Counted from the stretch's first letter, positions 32,498 to 40,702 are shown. The stretch: DNA of 64,000 bases from Novosphingobium sp. (GCA_024236215.1 JACKKX010000001.1:795501-859500); one strand, 5' to 3'. Notes: a model not told the origin generated them from the letters alone. Translations and numbers: made by a program.

Positions 32498-33294
32498 AGC
32501 CGTTGTTCTCCCAGGCGGAGCTCGAAGCGATTGCCAGCGCCCTCGGCGATACCGAAGCAGGCTTGAAGGGCACCGAGATCGAACTGCTGATTTCAACATG
32601 CGGCATGACGGATCCCGGCCCCATCACCAAGCGCACAAGGATCTACAACGCTTTCGCACAAAGTCAGAACCAGAGGCGTGATCGCACCCGCGTGCTCGGG
32701 TTCATTCGACACGCCATGAAGCCCGCACGGTACGTTCGCGAACCTGGGCGCTACGAACCCATGCGGACCAATCTGAATTTTGCACTGGCGTTTGCTGGGC
32801 TAGTCGTGACCGAAGCCGGCGATATCGAGTCCGTTCCTGTCGCAACAACGCTTTCGGAGGCTCAGCGGCGCGCAAGCGAATTGCGTGCCGATCTGGAAAC
32901 GCGCGGCGTGCATCCAGATGTCCTGGAATTTTGCCGGGCGGAGCTCGTAGCCGACGACTATTTTCATGCCGTCCAAGAGGCCGTGAAGAGCGTCGCGGCA
33001 AAAATGCGGGCGAAGACGGGATTGACCGATGATGGCTCGACACTCGTGGACCGTGCCTTGGTCGGCAACCCGCCGATGATCGCGATCAACTCACTTGCAA
33101 GCGTGAGTGAACAAGGCGAGCAACGGGGCTTCGCCAACCTTGTACGTGGGACTTTTGGCATGTTCCGCAATCCGACAGCCCATGAGCCCCGCATTCATTG
33201 GCCGATGTCAAAGGGCGATGCACAAGATCTGTTGACGCTGGTTTCACTGATCCATCGCCGTCTTGATGCCAGCTACATGCCTGCAAGAGGATAG
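32494..33294 (+). CDS. TIGR02391/Hypoth_Ymh HEPN-type protein (cargo)
   Basis: A 266-residue protein. Its second half has the TIGR02391 pattern: DYFHAVQEAVKSVAAKMRAK, then GFANLVRGTFGMFRNPTAHE and LLTLVSLIHRRLD. The FRNPTAHE segment supplies the R-x4-H motif of HEPN ribonucleases. The N-terminal half is unassigned. HEPN proteins of this kind are common in abortive-infection and toxin systems, where they cleave RNA. Coupling to the nuclease-like gene by ATGA overlap suggests one functional unit. Confidence 0.75.
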   Translation: MKPLFSQAELEAIASALGDTEAGLKGTEIELLISTCGMTDPGPITKRTRIYNAFAQSQNQRRDRTRVLGFIRHAMKPARYVREPGRYEPMRTNLNFALAFAGLVVTEAGDIESVPVATTLSEAQRRASELRADLETRGVHPDVLEFCRAELVADDYFHAVQEAVKSVAAKMRAKTGLTDDGSTLVDRALVGNPPMIAINSLASVSEQGEQRGFANLVRGTFGMFRNPTAHEPRIHWPMSKGDAQDLLTLVSLIHRRLDASYMPARG

Positions 33295-33338
33295 CGCCAG
33301 GCAGAAGGCCAGGGACCGTTAAAGCCCTTACCATTGTT

Positions 33339-35072
33339 TTAGAGCCCAATGCCCCGCCCCCTGCCCATCGACCAATCCACCCCGCCGTCCCCACGCATCA
33401 CACCCGAAACGTACTTGCCCAACCGATTGTCGAGTGCCGGTGTCCAGGGGACCAACGCGAAGCCCAACCCATTGTCGATCATGGCGAAGCGGCCCGATGC
33501 CAGTTGCACCTGCCGCCGCACCGATCCCGCAACAAATTCCCCGGACTTGGCGGGGGTGTAGGGGAGCCCGAACTCCCTCACCATTTTCTCGCCGATGGCG
33601 TCCAGTTCGCGCCGATTGAGCGTATCCAGCAGGTTGCGGGCAAAGGCGAAGCGTTGGGCATCGTGGCGGGCCAGACCCTGACCAACAAGATGCTCGGCGC
33701 GAGCCTGCATTGCATCCGCCACCTCGGCGCCGAACCCGCCGCCCAAGTCTATCTTCTGTTGGTCGAGATTGCGCCGGTCAAGCCAGGTTGCTCCGGGTGC
33801 CTCGATCTGGGCTGCGATGTCGAGATCGGAGCGGACTGCCAATGCCACTCGCGCTCGGCCACGGCGGTCGTCGAACTGGCGCAGCTCAACGATCGCGCCG
33901 GGCCGACAATCGCCGGTTTCCTCAAGTCCGGGCAAGGTGAGGTGATGGGTTCGACCATCGATCCCATCGACGATCGCATAGGCAGCGCCGGTCAGCTCAT
34001 CATGCAAGCCGCGCTCGACCAGGCGCCCGATGATTGGCTGGGCAGTTTCGCCTGCAAGGTAGTAGCTCGACACGCCCCGCTCGATGCCACGCTCCTGCAT
34101 GGCGCGATGCATCCGTTTGATGATGTCCCCGCGCATGCCAAGTTCATGTAGAGCTGGCTCGGCATTGTCGGCGATGACCCAGAGGCCGGGCTTGACCTGT
34201 TCGGCCAGAGTCAGTCGTTCGAGCTTGCGCAAACGTCCGAGTTTCAGGGCATGATCTGAATCGGGGCGGGCTTCAGGATCGGGGGCCGTGTCGATCATGC
34301 CGTGCCGCTGCTGGTGGCGAACGAGGTCACGGTCGATTTGCGTCCAGCGTTCCGCCTCGACCTGCCGCTCCAGAGATCGCCGGACGTCCAGTTCGGTCTT
34401 CGGCCCCAGCTCACGGGTGATCAGCTCGCCCGCTCGCCCGCGCATACCTTCGCGGATGTAATCACGCGAGATGACAAGGTTCTGCCCGTCATCGCCAACG
34501 CCGCGCACGATGACGTGAACATGGGGGTGCTCCGTGTTCCAATGATCGATCGCCGCCCAGTCGAGCTTGGTGCCGAGATCCTTCTCGACCTGGACCATGA
34601 GCGCGCCGGTGAACTCCCTCAGGTCGGTCATTTCCAATGCGTCGTCCGGTGAGACGATGAAGCGGAAATGATGACGGTCCTGCTGGCAGTGTTCGGCAAA
34701 CGCATCGCGATCGACCTCGGCACCGTCTGGGCCAAACAGCTTGCCGGGAGCGTCGTCTCGAGTGACGCCATCGCGCTGTAGATATTTCAGGTGGGCGGCG
34801 AGCGATAGCGAACGGGCATGACGCACGACACGCGCCTTGATCACCGCCATCCGTGCGCGGCTCCCCAGCCTGTGCCCCGCACGCAGACTTGCCGCGCGCC
34901 CCCTTCCGAAGGTCGAGTTACGGGGGCTCCGGACTTGGCCGCTTGCTGAAACGATGCCGCCCGCACGCCGCGCGGACGTAAGCGCCTGGGCTATGGCCGG
35001 GCGTGATCGTTCGTCACCGCGAGACCTGATGCGCCCTGGGCGAATGCGAATATCGCTATCGTCCCGCGTCAC
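33339..35072 (-). CDS. traI: Relaxase (MOBP-type, DUF3363) of conjugative transfer
   Basis: A 577-residue relaxase. The N-terminal part is basic and low in complexity, followed by MAVIKARVVRHARSL. The metal-binding His cluster is HWNTEHPHVHVIVRG (about residue 190) with upstream DRHHFRFIVSPDD. A DUF3363 region occupies the C-terminal half. The GTG at 35072 (VTRDDSDIRIRPGRIRSRG) matches the usual family start; the frame remains open to 35219. It should nick the oriT candidate just upstream and lead DNA to TraG. Gene name by analogy with RP4. Confidence 0.88.
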   Translation of the reverse strand: MTRDDSDIRIRPGRIRSRGDERSRPAIAQALTSARRAGGIVSASGQVRSPRNSTFGRGRAASLRAGHRLGSRARMAVIKARVVRHARSLSLAAHLKYLQRDGVTRDDAPGKLFGPDGAEVDRDAFAEHCQQDRHHFRFIVSPDDALEMTDLREFTGALMVQVEKDLGTKLDWAAIDHWNTEHPHVHVIVRGVGDDGQNLVISRDYIREGMRGRAGELITRELGPKTELDVRRSLERQVEAERWTQIDRDLVRHQQRHGMIDTAPDPEARPDSDHALKLGRLRKLERLTLAEQVKPGLWVIADNAEPALHELGMRGDIIKRMHRAMQERGIERGVSSYYLAGETAQPIIGRLVERGLHDELTGAAYAIVDGIDGRTHHLTLPGLEETGDCRPGAIVELRQFDDRRGRARVALAVRSDLDIAAQIEAPGATWLDRRNLDQQKIDLGGGFGAEVADAMQARAEHLVGQGLARHDAQRFAFARNLLDTLNRRELDAIGEKMVREFGLPYTPAKSGEFVAGSVRRQVQLASGRFAMIDNGLGFALVPWTPALDNRLGKYVSGVMRGDGGVDWSMGRGRGIGL

Positions 35073-35173
35073 GATCTTGCCCGCGATGTGCGCCTGAGCT
35101 GCGGAAAACCGGCAATTCCGAGAAGCGGGAACATCGCGGCATTTCTCCGCACATCGTAATTTAGTCCAGAAAA

Positions 35174-35239
35174 GCCTTGTGAAACAAGGCACCGACCGGG
35201 CGAAAAGGGCACCGCACATCGCCGCTCTTTATCCTGCCC
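35174..35239 (+). other. oriT: Candidate origin of transfer (oriT) with IncP-like nic site
   Basis: A perfect inverted repeat GCCTTGT-GAA-ACAAGGC at 35174-35190 lies 39 bases before TATCCTGCCC at 35230-35239. The latter equals the nic core of RP4/IncP origins (YATCCTG followed by a pyrimidine). The site lies about 100-160 bases upstream of the relaxase start, where oriT is normally found. There is no gene between 35073 and 35328. Confidence 0.65.
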
Positions 35240-35328
35240 TCCCTCCTTTCCCTTCCGGTCACTTGACCCATTCCTTCGCAACTCAACGATATTGTACGCT
35301 GCGATGTTCTTGGAAGTATAAGGCAGGC

Positions 35329-36060
35329 TCATCGCGGGCTTTGCCTGGAAACGGCGACAAAGAGTGATGCTGAAGCACGAGGCGGGGCTGCATATGCGGT
35401 GTCAGACGATGTACGCGAAGCCACCGAAGCGCGTTCAACGAAAAGCGACGCATCGGTCCAGGTCGGCACGACATTTGGCGGTCGCACCGCTATAGCCGTT
35501 GCGGGTCCATCACCGATCATCGGCATCAGCTTTGCGGCGTAGGCGACGGTTTCAGACGGTAGCGGACGACCGCGCGTGCGATAGTCCTCATAGCGTCCGG
35601 GGCCGGCGTTGTAGGCCGCCAGCATACCATATTCCCCGTAGCGGTCGTGCATCTCGCGCAGATATGCAGCACCGGCCATGATGTTATCGCGCGGATCATA
35701 GGGGTCCGAACCCAGACCATATCGTGCGCGAAGCGTTTGCCAGGTGCCGGGCATGATCTGCATCAGCCCCATGGCGCCGGCTGACGAGCGCGCCTGCACT
35801 CGGCCAGCACTCTCGACGCGCATGACGGCCCAGATCCACTGCTCGGGAACACCGAAGCGGCGCGCGGCTTCCCCTACATATCGTTGGCTGGCTGACAGAG
35901 CGCTGGCGCCGGTTTCGGTGGGCGCGTTCGCGCACACGGGATTGGCAACGGCCAGCAAGAGGGCGGCGAGCGATGTGCAAAGCAAGCGCACCGGATCAAC
36001 CCTGCCCAGCGCTGCGCGATGGCCGATTCCAGACGAGAACATGGTCCCCGGTATCGTCAT
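35329..36060 (-). CDS. Lytic transglycosylase (VirB1-like)
   Basis: A 243-residue SLT-type peptidoglycan lyase. A signal peptide (about 22-45, ending PVCANA) precedes the catalytic domain with Glu in VMRVESAG, then AMGLMQIMPGTWQ, DNIMAGAAYLREM and LAAYNAGPGRYEDY. It opens the cell wall for the mating apparatus. Its 5' end overlaps the DUF736 gene by 65 bases; an internal ATG at 36042 is also possible. It lies in the traF-to-relaxase block, as in related elements. Confidence 0.9.
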   Translation of the reverse strand: MTIPGTMFSSGIGHRAALGRVDPVRLLCTSLAALLLAVANPVCANAPTETGASALSASQRYVGEAARRFGVPEQWIWAVMRVESAGRVQARSSAGAMGLMQIMPGTWQTLRARYGLGSDPYDPRDNIMAGAAYLREMHDRYGEYGMLAAYNAGPGRYEDYRTRGRPLPSETVAYAAKLMPMIGDGPATAIAVRPPNVVPTWTDASLFVERASVASRTSSDTAYAAPPRASASLFVAVSRQSPR

Positions 36061-36334
36061 GGGCCGGGAACAGGTTGGCGCGGATCGGCTGAGTGAGCGA
36101 CGGGCAGTCGATCACCAGCGAGAGGTATGCGCCTGCCTTCTCGCCGATGCGGTTCCATGCCGCACCGATCTCCAGTCCGGCAGCGCTGTCCCCAGCAACA
36201 ATGCGCCATGCCGGTGCATGTTCGCTGTCCGATTCACTGCACGGGACGATGTGCAATTCCACGTCGAGGATCAGGGTATGCAGGCGGCCTTCGAAGCCGT
36301 CTCCTGCGCGGCGGAATCTGCTAATATTACTCAT
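35996..36334 (-). CDS. DUF736 family protein, copy 1
   Basis: A 112-residue protein starting MSNISRFRRAGDGFEGRL. It has the DUF736 features of an ILDVELHIVP strand, an EIGAAWNRIGEKAGAYLSLV core and LTQPIRANLFP. The family is nearly confined to alphaproteobacterial conjugative elements; its function is unknown. A second, better conserved copy is at 40703. The gene overlaps traF by four bases and the transglycosylase by 65. Confidence 0.85.
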   Translation of the reverse strand: MSNISRFRRAGDGFEGRLHTLILDVELHIVPCSESDSEHAPAWRIVAGDSAAGLEIGAAWNRIGEKAGAYLSLVIDCPSLTQPIRANLFPAHDDTGDHVLVWNRPSRSAGQG

Positions 36335-36921
36335 GGGTCGGTCCTTTCATAGGTTGGCTGAAGGGTGATCGGGCGGGCTGTTTCGCGCCAGATGAATGGC
36401 CTGCCGAGCGCAGCCCGCGTGTAGATTGGCGACGCGGCACCGATCACCGAACGGGCAGGCAGCGGCCCGAAATACCGACTGTCGAAGCTGTCCGGGACGG
36501 CGGTATTGACGGCGAAAATCTCGCCGTCTCGGAGTTGGCGGCAGCCCTTCCAGACTGGGAGCGGACGCCCTCGTCGGTCGCGCGCAAGGGCGAATGCCAC
36601 AACCGCCCCATCCACACTCAGGGCGCGGCCCGTCCGGCAGGCATGTTGCCCCGGAAGCGCGGCAACATGTTTGAGGAGCGGCACGCCGAGCGGCAGGTAA
36701 TGCCGCTCGGCCATCCACCGCGCCCAGTAAGGCGGGGGTGTGATAGCCACCAACTGACCGGCAGTCGGCCGACCGATGGGGCTGACGGAGTAAAGGCCGA
36801 TCGGAGCACTGGCGCTGGCGTTCCATATGAGGCGCGGTGACGGATGGATGGCGGCGGTTACGCCAATCGTTCCGCAGGCGGCCAGCATCAGCGCGATGCA
36901 AGACTTGCGCTTCATTGCCAC
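36331..36921 (-). CDS. traF: TraF-like S26 signal peptidase
   Basis: A 196-residue membrane-anchored serine peptidase. An N-terminal helix (SCIALMLAACGTIGVTAAI) is followed by NASASAPIGLY, whose Ser is the nucleophile position in this family, and by a LKHVAALPGQHACR segment with the catalytic Lys. FDSRYFGPLPARSVIGAA closes the domain. RP4 TraF cyclises the TrbC pilin, so this enzyme probably matures TrbC at 25431. It overlaps the DUF2840 gene by ten bases. Confidence 0.9.
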   Translation of the reverse strand: MAMKRKSCIALMLAACGTIGVTAAIHPSPRLIWNASASAPIGLYSVSPIGRPTAGQLVAITPPPYWARWMAERHYLPLGVPLLKHVAALPGQHACRTGRALSVDGAVVAFALARDRRGRPLPVWKGCRQLRDGEIFAVNTAVPDSFDSRYFGPLPARSVIGAASPIYTRAALGRPFIWRETARPITLQPTYERTDP

Positions 36922-37454
36922 ACCGCCTTGCGCTTGAGCCAGGCGCGGTGACGGCAGGACGAATATTCCGATGGCAGTTGTCCGGCTGCGATCCGGTGAT
37001 GGACCTGCCGCCAGTGATCGGGGTCCGCGACGTGGGCGTCGATCCCGATGGCTTCAACGGTGTCGATCGCGTGCAGCACCTGGCTAACCTTTGGCCAGCC
37101 AGCTACATGCAGCAGTAGTTCCCCGCCGGGATCGATGCAGGGCAATGTCGTGCAGGCTTCGTAACGGCCCATTGCCCGCACGATGTCGATGTGCGAAGCG
37201 ATGGTTCCGAAGTCGTTCGCCGCCCAGCGCACCAGCGCGAAGATCGCGCCTGGACGGAACGATGCGATGCGCGTTCGGCGGTTGACGATACGGTCCCGGA
37301 CGGGCGCACCGAAGCGCAGCCACTCTTCCCTCTTTCCGGCAATCCAGGTGAGCGACACATGCGTCAGGTCAGGCGGGTTATCGCCCTTGTCCTGTACAGC
37401 CGGTTTGAACAGCGAACTGGCGGTATGATCGCGCCTGTCTCGCGCTTCATCCAC
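36912..37454 (-). CDS. DUF2840 protein of the conjugative element
   Basis: The conserved part reads LTHVSLTWIAGKREEWLRFG ... RTRIASFRPGAIFALVRWAA ... HIDIVRAMGRYEA and matches DUF2840, an element-specific family of unknown function placed before traF. The start is uncertain: relatives begin near DLTHV, but no ATG exists there. GTG at 37454 (given here) or GTG at 37358 are possible. The frame stays open through the iteron-like repeats to 37622, but that part does not look coding. Confidence 0.75.
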   Translation of the reverse strand: MDEARDRRDHTASSLFKPAVQDKGDNPPDLTHVSLTWIAGKREEWLRFGAPVRDRIVNRRTRIASFRPGAIFALVRWAANDFGTIASHIDIVRAMGRYEACTTLPCIDPGGELLLHVAGWPKVSQVLHAIDTVEAIGIDAHVADPDHWRQVHHRIAAGQLPSEYSSCRHRAWLKRKAVWQ

Positions 37455-37551
37455 AGCCTGCCGGTGCGTTAGAAAGAATCCGTAGGATTCATTGTTAGTA
37501 TAGTTAGAGCCGCGAAATGGCGAGGAGTTCTGCGGCTTTCGAGAGGTTTTC

Positions 37552-37618
37552 GGTTCCCGATAGCACGACTCCCGGGTTCCTGATGGCACGACTCCGCCGG
37601 TTCCTGATAGCACGAGTC
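37552..37618 (+). repeat. Three iteron-like direct repeats after repA
   Basis: GGTTCCYGATRGCACGA followed by STC occurs at 37552, 37575 and 37599, spaced 23 and 24 bases. The three copies lie directly after the repA stop (37622, minus strand) and before the DUF2840 gene. Spacing of about two helical turns is typical of plasmid iterons bound by replication initiators. An origin role is inferred from the neighbour. Confidence 0.75.
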
Positions 37619-37621
37619 GCA

Positions 37622-38515
37622 TCAGCGCTTGTCCACAGGCCGAAGGCCGGCACGGCGCATGGCGACATCGAACAGATCGGGCGGTGTCGGCGTGAAGATC
37701 AGGCGCTCTCGCCCGAACATGGTTTCAAGCGTGAGTCTGTATCCGGGCAGTGACTGGCGTTGCACGATGTCGCGCAGTTCGAATGCGAAGCGCTTGAGCG
37801 GCGATAGCGCGCCGGATTTCAGGTGCAGGTGCGGGACGTCGAAGCTCCAGCCCCCGCGCTGCCGCCCGCCATGCTTGCGCACGATCCGGTAGAGCCACCG
37901 CTCGATCCCGCCGGTCAGCCCGAAATAGGCCCGGTCGATGGTGAGCACCAAGGCCTGGTCGACCACACCGGCATAGAACCAGTCCGGAATGATCAACTCC
38001 ACGCCGAGTGGGCGGCCATTGCCGTCGAGCCGCTCCTTCCACTCATTGATCCACGAAAAGCGATGGCGGCGGCGTTGATGTGGCTGCCGGATCGAAGTTG
38101 CGATCGTCGTCGATTGCAGCCGGTCGAGTGCGGCTTTGAGGCGATCATAATCTCGGGCGGACGTGCCCCGGCCAATGAAGGTCAGCACTTCATGCGGCGT
38201 GGTCGCCATGAGGCGCGACGTGGGGCGCCCAGCGTCCCGGGCTTCCACGATCTGGCTGGCCGCCCAGATAAGGATGTCGGCATCCCAGATGCTCGCCATG
38301 CCATGCTCCGGTGTCGCCTCAACCTTGATCCAGGTGTCGCCCATGCGGAAGTCGATGGGCTGGAGGCGTTTGGTTTTGGCGAGGCTGAAGAACGGCCATG
38401 CCATGAGATCCTGCGCATCGCGAGGCGCGAGATCGCCCGGAATCGATCGAAACAGTTCGAGCTGCGGGCGCTCCGGCCCGGTGTCGAGGTGGTTGGACGG
38501 CTGGGGCACGGGCAA
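37622..38515 (-). CDS. repA: Replication initiator protein A (RepA/RPA family)
   Basis: A 297-residue protein of the alphaproteobacterial RepA family. It shows ERPQLELFRSIPGDLAPRDA, MAWPFFSLAKTKRLQPIDF, FIGRGTSARDYDRLKAALDR, and the FGLTGGIERWLYRIVRKHGG helix near the end. It would initiate replication of the excised element, probably at the iterons just downstream. The TTG at 38515 directly follows the stop of the HTH gene (TGATTG); GTG at 38509 is the alternative. No parA follows it here, unlike in many relatives. Confidence 0.92.
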   Translation of the reverse strand: MPVPQPSNHLDTGPERPQLELFRSIPGDLAPRDAQDLMAWPFFSLAKTKRLQPIDFRMGDTWIKVEATPEHGMASIWDADILIWAASQIVEARDAGRPTSRLMATTPHEVLTFIGRGTSARDYDRLKAALDRLQSTTIATSIRQPHQRRRHRFSWINEWKERLDGNGRPLGVELIIPDWFYAGVVDQALVLTIDRAYFGLTGGIERWLYRIVRKHGGRQRGGWSFDVPHLHLKSGALSPLKRFAFELRDIVQRQSLPGYRLTLETMFGRERLIFTPTPPDLFDVAMRRAGLRPVDKR

Positions 38516-38782
38516 TCAGCGCCGCACAACGTCGGAGGGCAGGCGCTTGGCCGGGTGGACTACGCCCTTGCCCGGATCGGAAGTCGAGCGGCGCAGCCCG
38601 AGTTCCGCCCAAGCGTCGAGATCGTCGATGGCATAGACGATCCTTCCGCCCAGCTTGCGATAGATGGGGCCAGTTCCGAAGCAGCGATGCTTCTCGAGCG
38701 TGCGGGCGGAAAGGCCGAGATGGACTGCGGCATCCGGGGTCTTGAGGTAGCGCGGCGTAGCAGCGGCAAGGGCAAGTGACAC
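38516..38782 (-). CDS. AlpA/MerR-like helix-turn-helix protein
   Basis: An 88-residue single-domain DNA-binding protein: PRYLKTPDAAVHLGLSARTL is the helix-turn-helix and GPIYRKLGGRIVYAIDDLDA the wing, as in AlpA and excisionase-type proteins. The GTG at 38782 has a strong GGAGG site seven bases upstream. It is directly upstream of repA and constant in these elements. It may regulate repA or act in excision. Confidence 0.85.
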   Translation of the reverse strand: MSLALAAATPRYLKTPDAAVHLGLSARTLEKHRCFGTGPIYRKLGGRIVYAIDDLDAWAELGLRRSTSDPGKGVVHPAKRLPSDVVRR

Positions 38783-38903
38783 GGGTGATCCTCCGGTAAA
38801 CACCGGCCGCTTGCGTGCGGCTGCGGCGAACAGGAGGGCAGAATGGGAGTGTGACGAACGTCCCGGAATGGACACCCCTGAGGGGGTCAGCCGGTGTCCC
38901 GGA

Positions 38904-39683
38904 TCAGCGTTCGCAGAGAAGCCGCAGATAGCCGCCCGTCATCAGCTTCGTGGCTGCGGCGCTCCATCGGCTGATCTTTCGGCGTTCGCGGGAGTCGCAC
39001 CATTCGGCCGCATTGAAGCCGCGGACATGTTCCCCGATCATGATCGCGGCCATTTCGCGCGGCTTTGCCCCGGCGAGCCGGGCATCGAGCGCCCGCAGCA
39101 ACCAGCGATGGTGCTCTCGCGCCTTGTCGCTGAGCAGGAGGGGCGGCAATCCTGAGAGAACCCCGCGAAGATGGCGATGCAGCCGCTGGGCGGCGGCAAG
39201 GCGAATTCCGCGGTACGGTCCGTTCGGAATGACGAGCGCCAATGGTCTGCCAGGTGGTGCGAGTTGCCAGACATGATGATCACCCTGAGGATCGGCCAGG
39301 ACCGTGTAGCTCCCGCATGAAAGATTGAGCTGCGTGCTGATCGTTCCCGCTTCATTCAGGTTGATCGGACATGCTTCAGGAAGCGTGGCAGGCGCCTCGA
39401 TCAGGACGACATTGGCAGGGGCAACGTCTGGGCGGGCAATGACCGCCTGCGGATCATAGGGTTTCGCGGGCGCTACGACGAAGCTCAACCCCCAGGTCTC
39501 GATCAGGGCTTCGGTTGCGGCTTCAGCCGAGTTGTCCCCTCTGCCGACAGCCTCCAGAGCAGTGTCATAATCGCGGCAATATCGGGGATTACGGCTGAGA
39601 TAGCCGATTGCGATATCGCAGCTTTGCAGCGCGGCACCCTCATCACCGACGACGGGATCGCGCCAATCCCTCGCCGTTGGCAT
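38904..39683 (-). CDS. DUF2285 domain protein
   Basis: A 259-residue protein starting MPTARDWRDPVVGDEGAALQ after an AGGAG site at proper distance. The N-terminal part (RNPRYCRDYDTALEAVGRGD) and C-terminal DUF2285 region (LPPLLLSDKAREHHRWLLRA ... IGEHVRGFNAAEWCDS) are typical for conjugative elements of sphingomonads and rhizobia. The C-terminal segment looks like a DNA-binding helical bundle. It is probably a regulator; the function is unproven. Confidence 0.85.
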   Translation of the reverse strand: MPTARDWRDPVVGDEGAALQSCDIAIGYLSRNPRYCRDYDTALEAVGRGDNSAEAATEALIETWGLSFVVAPAKPYDPQAVIARPDVAPANVVLIEAPATLPEACPINLNEAGTISTQLNLSCGSYTVLADPQGDHHVWQLAPPGRPLALVIPNGPYRGIRLAAAQRLHRHLRGVLSGLPPLLLSDKAREHHRWLLRALDARLAGAKPREMAAIMIGEHVRGFNAAEWCDSRERRKISRWSAAATKLMTGGYLRLLCER

Positions 39684-39832
39684 GGATAGACTCCTGCGCT
39701 CGCCGTGGGAGAATGCGGCAAGCGGCGAAGTGTTACGAATCGCGTGAAATCGTTGGGAACTGCCGCCGTGCTGCGGGCGGCATAGCAATCACGGCATAGT
39801 TCAATTGCCCGATTGCTCGGGTTTGGCGATGG

Positions 39833-40081
39833 TCAGAGCAACTGCCGATATCCGGATTCACTCATCCATCGCGCCCGGGCGAGGTGCGTCTCATACACGG
39901 TTCGGGCACGGTCGGGTTCCGCCGCCGCATCGATGCCGAAGATGACCGAGACAATCTCGCGCCAATCCGCCTGCTCGGCCTCGGCGTCCAGAATGCGCCA
40001 GTAGGTCCGGTGGTGCTGTCGGTCGTAGTCCGTCACCTGGTCACCATCCGGAGGCCGGTCTTCGAACGCAGAATTGGCCAT
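39833..40081 (-). CDS. Small DUF2285-associated conserved protein
   Basis: An 82-residue acidic protein. The segment TYWRILDAEAEQADWREIVS and the closing LARARWMSESGYRQLL recur in small proteins encoded beside DUF2285 genes in similar elements; I am not certain of the family name. A GGAGTG site precedes the ATG. It likely takes part in the same regulatory group as its neighbour. Confidence 0.75.
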   Translation of the reverse strand: MANSAFEDRPPDGDQVTDYDRQHHRTYWRILDAEAEQADWREIVSVIFGIDAAAEPDRARTVYETHLARARWMSESGYRQLL

Positions 40082-40168
40082 GGGCAGTCACTCCATTCAA
40101 GGATGTGCCTCGCTCAATCTGGCGAGAGTATACACCACAATGGCCTGAATGCTCATACCCGCTTGGCT

Positions 40169-40375
40169 ATGGCTGGCGGCGCATCATGGGATGATGCCTG
40201 GCGGCAGCATCTCAGCGCGCACGGTATTCAAACAGACCCGCTTGCGGTGATCTGGATCGAACTGGCGGCAACGTGCCAGTTGTTCTCCGCCACCTTGTCT
40301 TTTCAATTACCTCGCAATGCTTGCAGATTTGTTAGCCAGGCAAAGGGTCGCCAATGTCCCAGGCGGTCACGGTGA
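40169..40375 (+). CDS. Possible small protein, 68 aa
   Basis: A short plus-strand frame starting MAGGASWDDAWRQHLSAHGI in the gap between the DUF2285-associated gene and the XRE regulator. It contains a helical DPLAVIWIELAATCQLFSAT segment. Codons are plausible but no clear ribosome site precedes it and it ends two bases before the palindrome at 40377. It may be real or chance; no family recognised. Confidence 0.35.
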   Translation: MAGGASWDDAWRQHLSAHGIQTDPLAVIWIELAATCQLFSATLSFQLPRNACRFVSQAKGRQCPRRSR

Positions 40376-40376
40376 A

Positions 40377-40411
40377 TTGTAGAGAATACTCCGTGGTTGA
40401 ATTCTCTACAA
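40377..40411. promoter_or_regulatory. Perfect 11-bp inverted repeat, likely XRE operator
   Basis: TTGTAGAGAAT at 40377-40387 is repeated as ATTCTCTACAA at 40401-40411 with a 13-base spacer. It lies 19-53 bases before the start of the XRE regulator gene, where an autoregulatory operator would be expected. The AT-rich arms stand out from the surrounding GC-rich sequence. Confidence 0.7.
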
Positions 40412-40429
40412 GGTCGCTTTCTCCCGAGG

Positions 40430-40645
40430 ATGACACTTCGAGAGGTTCTGGCTCATAATCTGAAGGCATTCCGGCAGGCTCAGGGGCTGTCGCAGGAGGA
40501 ACTCGCGCACCGGGCAGACATCGATCGCACCTATGTCAGTTCACTCGAACGCTGCGTCTATGGCGCTACGGTCGACGTGATCGAGAAGATTGCGGAAGTT
40601 TTCGGCGTCGATCCGGTCGAACTCCTGCAGAAACCGGCACCCTGA
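40430..40645 (+). CDS. XRE-type helix-turn-helix regulator
   Basis: A 71-residue HTH_3 protein: MTLREVLAHNLKAFRQAQGL, then SQEELAHRADIDRTYVSSLE as the helix-turn-helix, and VIEKIAEVFGVDPVELL as the closing helices. It resembles the one at 14095. The ATG at 40430 is preferred to the TTG at 40397, because the latter lies inside the palindrome. It probably controls its own promoter and divergent element genes. Confidence 0.88.
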   Translation: MTLREVLAHNLKAFRQAQGLSQEELAHRADIDRTYVSSLERCVYGATVDVIEKIAEVFGVDPVELLQKPAP

Positions 40646-40702
40646 ACACTACCGGCACGCCGATGCCCCGCCCGGCAGCGCCGGGCGGGGTGTGGGGCTG
40701 GA

